36,069 nucleotides of DNA, taken from the NCBI RefSeq assembly GCF_030530635.1, contig NZ_JAUMUL010000032.1, forward strand, positions 1 through 36,069. The letters run 5' to 3'. Shown here one piece after another: positions 32,460 through 36,069 of the stretch (the first letter of the stretch is position 1; every line of letters begins with the position of its first letter). Source of the DNA: Actinomyces sp. (lineage in GTDB: Bacteria > Actinomycetota > Actinomycetes > Actinomycetales > Actinomycetaceae). Position numbers and translations under genes: made by a program. A model generated the notes under the pieces. It searched no databases. It saw only the letters and a program-made list of their open reading frames with translations, and was not told the origin of the DNA.

Positions 32460-33466
32460 GGCGTGTTATGTGAGTCGTTTGAGCCAGTGGTCGATGCTGG
32501 CGGTGTGGGTGTTGGCTTGGTAGCGGACGGCGAGTTTGTCGTATCTGGTGGCCATGGCTCGGTTGTGCTTGAGTTGGCCGAAGCAGCGCTCCACAGCGTT
32601 GCGGTCCTTGTAGGCGGCCGGGTCGAAGGCGGGAGGGCGCCCGCCTCGGGATCCCTTGGCGCGGCGGTTTTCGGCCTGGTCTGCCTTGATGGGGATGGTG
32701 GCCTTGATGTGGTGGTTGCGCAGCCAGTCCCGGTTCGCTTTTGAAGGGTAGGCCTTGTCGGCCAGCACCTTATGAGGGCGCGGGCGGGGTCGCCCTAATG
32801 TGGGGCGTTTGACGCGGATGGTCTTCAGGACGGGGATCATCATCGGGCAGTCGGCTGCCTGCCCGGCGGTGATCAGCAGGGCCAGCAGGCCGCAGGCGGC
32901 GTCGGTGGCGGCATGAACCTTGGTCGACCACCCGCCCCGGGAGACTCCCAGGGCGTGGTCCTCGGGGTCCCCGTCCACCTGCTGGGGGCTGTCCTTGCGG
33001 GCCCCGGCGGCGTGCACATGTGCCCGGCAGGTCGTGGAGTCCACCGACACCCGCCAGCCGGTTCTTGCCGGCGGTGTCGGCCTGGGCGACCAGGGCGGAC
33101 TCGATGCGCTCCCATATCCCGGCCAGTTGCCAGGCCCGGTACAGGGCGTACGCGCGCCACCACGGCCCGTAGTGGGGTGGGATGTCGCGCCAGGGCGCCC
33201 CGACTCTGGTTCTCCATCGTATGGCGTTGATCATGTCCCGCAGCGGATACACCCGGGGCCGTCCCCTTCCCGACTCACGCGGCAGCAGGGGCGCAAGCAG
33301 CTCCCACTGGGCGTCGGTCAGGTCATGACGGGCGTAGGCGTCTATGCTCAACGGTCGAGGCCTTTGGCGGTGTCATGGTCTGTTTTCACACCACCCGTGA
33401 TACCCCGAAGGCCTCACCTTGTTCCGCACACCACGCCGACCACCCCACCCACTTACGCAACACGCC
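32460..33466 (-). mobile_element. IS5-family insertion sequence (IS427-like), frameshifted
   Basis: About 1007-bp element. Terminal inverted repeats start GGCGTGTT (32460-32467) and end AACACGCC (33459-33466), extending imperfectly to about 16 bp. It is flanked by a direct CTAG duplication (32456-32459, 33467-33470), typical of some IS5/IS427-group insertions. It carries one transposase in two frames. The gene's stop codon lies inside the left terminal repeat. A single intact target duplication shows it transposed as one unit. Confidence 0.85.
32466..33351 (-). pseudogene. IS5-family DDE transposase, disrupted by a frameshift
   Basis: Transposase catalysing movement of the IS element. The N-terminal part (start 33351, MSIDAYARHDLTDAQWELLAPLL) is the IS5 DNA-binding and DUF4096-like region. 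The C-terminal part (frame of 33050 to 32466) has the catalytic DDE pattern: Asp in VSVDSTTCRAH, Asp in LADKAYPSKANRDW, Glu in ERCFGQLKHNRAMATRYDKL. The two parts are joined only by a frame change near 33065 (AAGAACCGG region); the downstream frame is +1 relative to the first. A programmed -1 slip would give the other frame, so a 1-nt insertion or sequencing error is more likely. The region before the change aligns well with family length, so only the frame is broken. Confidence 0.8.
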
Positions 33467-33606
33467 CTAGGAGCGGGCCAACGGTCCGCAGCCTGCTTCA
33501 TCCGCTCATCGTGACCGTGCCGAGCAGGCGGCGCTGGCTGCCTTGCATATACGTGGCCGGAGCCCAGCGTTCTTCTCGGCCACGTTTCGCCGGTTGTACC
33601 GGGTTG

Positions 33607-33689
33607 CGCGTTTGGACCGTCTGAGACTGCGAGTCATGTGGTCCGGCTGCGAGCAGACAGTCCAAGTGACGAAGCCCGGTCCAAACGCG
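33607..33689. repeat. 13-bp inverted repeat (57-nt spacer)
   Basis: CGCGTTTGGACCG (33607-33619) and its exact complement CGGTCCAAACGCG (33677-33689). A second, imperfect pair GGACCGTCTG / CAGACAGTCC lies inside and competes with it. The right arm touches the first copy of the 69-bp tandem repeat. Confidence 0.75.
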
Positions 33690-33824
33690 GCATGGGACCC
33701 GCCATAGTCCGGGCGATAGGCCCACTACCGCGGGCCTCAATTCATCCTCAGACCGGCGGCATGGGACCCGCCATAGTCCGGGCGATAGGCCCACTACCGC
33801 GGGCCTCAATTCATCCTCAGACCG
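33687..33824. repeat. Perfect tandem repeat, 2 x 69 bp
   Basis: Two identical 69-bp copies (33687-33755 and 33756-33824) head to tail. Each holds a small dyad GGCCC-N8-GGGCC and the word CCGCCATAGTCCGGGC. Length is a multiple of three, but no convincing gene crosses them. Exact identity points to recent duplication. Confidence 0.93.
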
Positions 33825-33872
33825 TAGGATCGGAAGAGCCCGTGAACGCATCCTACCGACCGAAACCAGGGC

Positions 33873-34139
33873 TCACTCTCTAACCGCACGTCTGCGGGGA
33901 GAGTTCATCGACGGGCTGATGCCACGCAGCCGAAGCAGCCAGTACAGGTCGATGAGCGCGATGGTTGCGTTCATGCCGACGGCCGGCCAGACCCCGAGCG
34001 CCAGGTTGTAGGCGGTGGCAATAAGGGAGCCAGTCAGGTTGAGGCCGCGGAAGGTGTGCTGATTGGCCACTATCAGTGAAATTATAACGAGACCCGAACC
34101 GATCCATCCGACGATCTCCAGGACCGTGCGAGTGTCCAC
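33873..34139 (-). CDS. Small integral membrane protein (CBU_0592/YgjV-like)
   Basis: An 88-residue membrane protein with two or three hydrophobic helices: VLEIVGWIGSGLVIISLIV, then LTGSLIATAYNLALGVWPAV, then NATIALIDLYWLLRLR. The Gly/Asn pattern and short length resemble CBU_0592/YgjV-type small membrane proteins, whose function is unknown. The GTG start at 34139 has AGGAG about 8 nt upstream. The C-terminus is basic (PRRRAVRE), so by the positive-inside rule it is cytoplasmic. It stands alone in the accessory tail between repeats and gene-poor DNA, with no operon partner. Confidence rests on helix pattern, ribosome site and GC3, not on a firm family match. Confidence 0.75.
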   Translation of the reverse strand: MDTRTVLEIVGWIGSGLVIISLIVANQHTFRGLNLTGSLIATAYNLALGVWPAVGMNATIALIDLYWLLRLRGISPSMNSPRRRAVRE

Positions 34140-34810
34140 AAGAACTCCTAGACCTGCCCCGGCGGGTCAATGCTTACGCACTGGTCGAGTCTTAACGCCT
34201 CGCTGCCGGGACGTTAGAGACTAATCGGGGGTAGCCATCGGTGCAAGTCACGAGTTGCCCACACCGTTAAGTGGCTCTTCATGTTTGGGGGTGTGTTGGT
34301 CTTACGGTTCGTTGCTTATTGTGCTGGTTGTTCGGTAGAGGTGCGTGCTGTTGCTGGTAGTGGTGATTCGTCGTGGTTCGTGGCGGTCCGGCATGGTCCC
34401 TGTCGGCCCGGGAACGTCCCAGGTTCGGCCAGGGACATCCTTTCCGGCCTGAAATCCTCCCGGGCGTGGAGGGTTTGGGGATGGAGAGGTCGTCTTCGGC
34501 AAACCGGCACCCACCGACAACGGCCTCACCGACCCGAACCCGACCACGACATCGCAGCCCCGGCTCGTACCGCCGCACCGTCGAAGACGAAGACCTGGGC
34601 GGGGCTGCGTCTGCCGGTTTGGGCCGTCCGAGTGTGCGTGCCAGGCGCTCCAGATCCGGGGTTAGTCGGCGACCTGGGCGTACCGGCGTGGTAAGGGCTC
34701 GGTACTTTGGGCGTGTCATGCACCGGGGCTACGGGGGTTCGCGCCGCCGGGGTCCTAGGGGGCGCTGGGCCTGTGGGGTTGTGGTGTGTGTTGGGTACGC
34801 CCCTTCGGCG

Positions 34811-34881
34811 TCTACTGCTCCGGTTAGACCTTTGCTGAAGGCTGCGCAGCCCTTCAACAAACACCTAACCGGAGTAGTAGA
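34811..34881. repeat. 71-nt near-perfect hairpin
   Basis: Outer arms of 17 bp (34811-34827 with 34865-34881, one G-T pair, TCTACTGCTCC... / ...GGAGTAGTAGA). A 3x3 internal loop, then TTTG-TGAAGG pairing with CCTTCA-CAAA, and a tiny loop at CTGCGCAG. No T-run on either side, so it is not a simple terminator. Could be a structured RNA or the remains of a mobile repeat. Confidence 0.8.
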
Positions 34882-35177
34882 GGTCGAACCGGCGCAGCAG
34901 ACGACCTCCGGCCCCCGGCCCCCGGACCCGGGCACCAAGGTGCTACATGGAGACTGTCGACGGTGAGGATGTAGACCGCCCCCGCCCCCGGGCACCAACG
35001 ACCGCCGACCCCTCGCCTCGCGGCCCAAAGCTGTTACCCAACCACCCAGCCCCCGCGGCTCCACGCCCTCCCGGAACGCCAGACCCCCGGCAGCGACCCC
35101 TACGCCGTTACCAGTTCAGCCCGAATGCAATCAAGGCCCAGACCCCACCACCACACCCACAAACCAGAAGAGCCCGT

Positions 35178-35189
35178 TAAGATCGCCGC
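35178..35189 (+). promoter_or_regulatory. Leaderless -10 box of the NTF2-like gene
   Basis: TAAGAT (35178-35183) lies exactly 6 nt before the GTG at 35190, with no ribosome site. Confidence 0.45.
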
Positions 35190-35546
35190 GTGGAGGCGTC
35201 GTCGGGCCGCGAGCCGGAATCGATCTTGGCGGACTTCTTCGCCGCAGAGAACGCCAGGGATTGGCGTGCGTATGTCGAGTTCCTGCACCCTGGGGTCGAA
35301 TGGACGCTGATAGATGGTAGCCGCGAGCGAACGATCGCCGGGCGGGAACCCTACCTGCGGGCGATCAAGTCCGCCTATGCCGAAGCAACGACTACGTTCC
35401 GTTGCCTGGAGACTATCGGTGACCGTCGGGGAGGCCTGATCGCGGCAGTGCTGGTCAACGATGCCGGTGAGCGATCCGTCGATGTGTTCCTCGTGGAGGG
35501 CAGACTCATCCGTCGCGAGTGGGAGTTCCTGCTCGGACGGCCGTGA
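35190..35546 (+). CDS. NTF2/SnoaL-like protein
   Basis: A 118-residue single-domain protein of the NTF2-like (SnoaL/KSI) cone-fold superfamily. It shows the usual start ILADFFAAENARDWRAYVEFLHPGVEWTLIDG, a REPYLRAIKSAYAEATTTF helix, and strands FRCLETIGDRRGGLIAAVLVN and ERSVDVFLVEGRLIRREWEF. Members bind or isomerise small molecules; without catalytic residues known for this group no reaction can be given. No signal peptide, so cytosolic. The start follows a -10-like TAAGAT by exactly 6 nt, so it is probably leaderless and monocistronic. No functional neighbour is present in the gene-poor tail. Confidence 0.8.
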   Translation: MEASSGREPESILADFFAAENARDWRAYVEFLHPGVEWTLIDGSRERTIAGREPYLRAIKSAYAEATTTFRCLETIGDRRGGLIAAVLVNDAGERSVDVFLVEGRLIRREWEFLLGRP

Positions 35547-35935
35547 CCGTACAGAAGGCCACAGGCCCTCAGGACCTCGGCACGCGGGCGGACGGAATCG
35601 GTGATTTGAACCCGGCGCGCTGACGTCCATTGCCCATCGTCAGCCGCGAGTACGGGAGCCGAAAAGGCGGTGCGGCGGTAGATGATCGGCTGTCCGGCAC
35701 GATTCCTGTAGCCAGCCGACACCACGGGAGCGGCTGTGTTGCCGGTGAAGCCGAAGTGATCGACATCACTGGTCGACGGTTTGACCCTTGCTGAGTTGCT
35801 GTGCTTAAAGTACTCCCCGCCGCCACAAGCGCCTCCTAGTGCGGGTGGCGGACCGGAGCGGACGCCAGGGCGTCGACACCCATGGTGTAGACACCGAACG
35901 GGAATGCGAAGAGATCGGGATCACTGAACTCGGAC

Positions 35936-35965
35936 TTGACGCGACCGGGAGGAGATGGCTAGCCT
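35936..35965 (+). promoter_or_regulatory. Promoter-like site near the right edge
   Basis: TTGACG (35936-35941), 18-nt spacer, TAGCCT (35960-35965). Transcription would start near 35972 and lead into a short ORF and then off the window. Confidence 0.5.
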
Positions 35966-35997
35966 ACTCCGGTGCCTTGAGGGGAAGACGGGTGAAC

Positions 35998-36042
35998 ATG
36001 CCCGCCCAAACCTCCTGGGTGTGTTGTTTGGGATCTCGATAG
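35998..36042 (+). CDS. Possible 14-residue leader peptide with Cys-Cys
   Basis: Short ORF MPAQTSWVCCLGSR about 26 nt after the predicted transcription start, with GGGGAAGACGGG upstream as a loose ribosome site. Two adjacent cysteine codons (TGT TGT) recall actinobacterial leader peptides that sense cysteine supply. The downstream gene is outside the window, so this is only a candidate. Confidence 0.3.
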   Translation: MPAQTSWVCCLGSR

Positions 36043-36069
36043 TGTGTCGTGTTTGTTTGTTTTGGTTGG

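Larger units (their letters stand above)
34140..35189. other. Gene-poor accessory DNA
   Basis: About 1 kb with no convincing gene. ORFs on both strands are low-complexity and lack family character and ribosome sites. It holds several inverted repeats: CAAACCGGCA (34500-34509) with TGCCGGTTTG (34612-34621), CGTCTTCG (34491-34498) with CGAAGACG (34582-34589), and the 71-nt hairpin listed separately. CCCGGGCACCAA occurs twice (near 34930 and 34988). Confidence 0.6.
35547..36069. other. Gene-free right end of the window with two promoter-like signals
   Basis: No convincing gene of normal size. A weak promoter-like pair TTGACC (35781-35786), 18 nt, TTAAAG (35805-35810) faces right. A better one is listed separately. 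The last 30 nt are GT-rich, unlike the rest of the tail. A following gene may start beyond the edge. Confidence 0.5.

Noticed and set aside
33687..33824. CRISPR-like repeat
   Set aside because: Only two copies, directly adjacent without spacers, and 69 bp is too long.
33498..33851. 117-codon minus ORF containing two 23-residue repeats
   Set aside because: The repeats come from the 69-bp tandem DNA repeat, whose length is a multiple of three. No ribosome site or protein family; flanking parts run through the inverted repeat.
34279..34719. Overlapping ORFs on both strands of about 140 codons
   Set aside because: Both are Arg/Pro-rich with no domain; one ends in poly-Asn/His-like low complexity. 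Neither has a good ribosome site.
35594..35622. tRNA T-arm-like string GATTTGAACCCGGC (minus strand)
   Set aside because: T-stem does not pair properly and no acceptor, D- or anticodon arm is found around it; at most a tRNA relic.

Overview
High-GC window (about 67-70% by eye) with the gene content and synteny of an actinobacterium, most likely an Actinomyces-like member of the Actinomycetaceae. This assignment is inference from: a type VII secretion substrate cluster, an XPB-type helicase with its actinobacterial partner protein, DUF3027, a DtxR/IdeR repressor, a c-di-AMP riboswitch in front of an NlpC/P60 protein, and the order mscL - SAF protein - 5-formyltetrahydrofolate cyclo-ligase - MoeA-like - RimJ - SepX/GlpR-like. 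No rRNA or taxonomic marker that names a species is present.

Layout. 1-2.0 kb (minus): a YbaB/EbfC-like protein, an EspC-like small ESX protein and a Gly-rich CpnT-like secretion module, running off the left edge. 2.0-3.8 kb (minus): XPB helicase. 3.9-11.4 kb: a sugar locus with a divergent ROK repressor, two ABC permeases, a lipoprotein binding protein, a GH36 alpha-galactosidase and a Tat-exported GH16 endo-glycanase. No ABC ATPase is encoded here, so a shared one is presumably used. 11.5-19.2 kb (plus): helicase-associated protein, DUF3027 protein, NCS2 purine permease, MFS exporter, DtxR-type iron regulator. 19.2-21.8 kb: gene-free leader holding a ydaO-type riboswitch, NlpC/P60 hydrolase, strong terminator, tandem UspA protein. 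21.9-26.5 kb: tRNA-Arg(CCT), then a 1375-residue SF1-helicase-like protein whose ATPase and nuclease motifs are all eroded, and a small coupled gene. 26.6-28.7 kb (minus): mscL, SAF-domain protein, 5-FCL. 28.9-32.1 kb (plus): MoeA/Glp-like, RimJ-like and SepX/GlpR-like genes, a probable cell-division module. 32.2 kb: tRNA-Ala(CGC) with terminator. 32.3-36.1 kb: an accessory, gene-poor tail with a frameshifted IS5-family element (CTAG target duplication), a perfect 2x69-bp tandem repeat, a small membrane protein, a 71-nt near-perfect hairpin, an NTF2-like protein, and a possible leader peptide at the right edge.

Several genes (XPB, helicase-associated, DUF3027, NCS2, 5-FCL, GlpR-like, NTF2-like) have a -10-like hexamer 6-8 nt before the start codon, which suggests leaderless transcription is common in this genome. 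The most unusual items are the degenerate giant helicase/nuclease, the T7SS module without a toxin domain, the GH36/GH16 locus separating XPB from its partner, and the repeat structures after tRNA-Ala.
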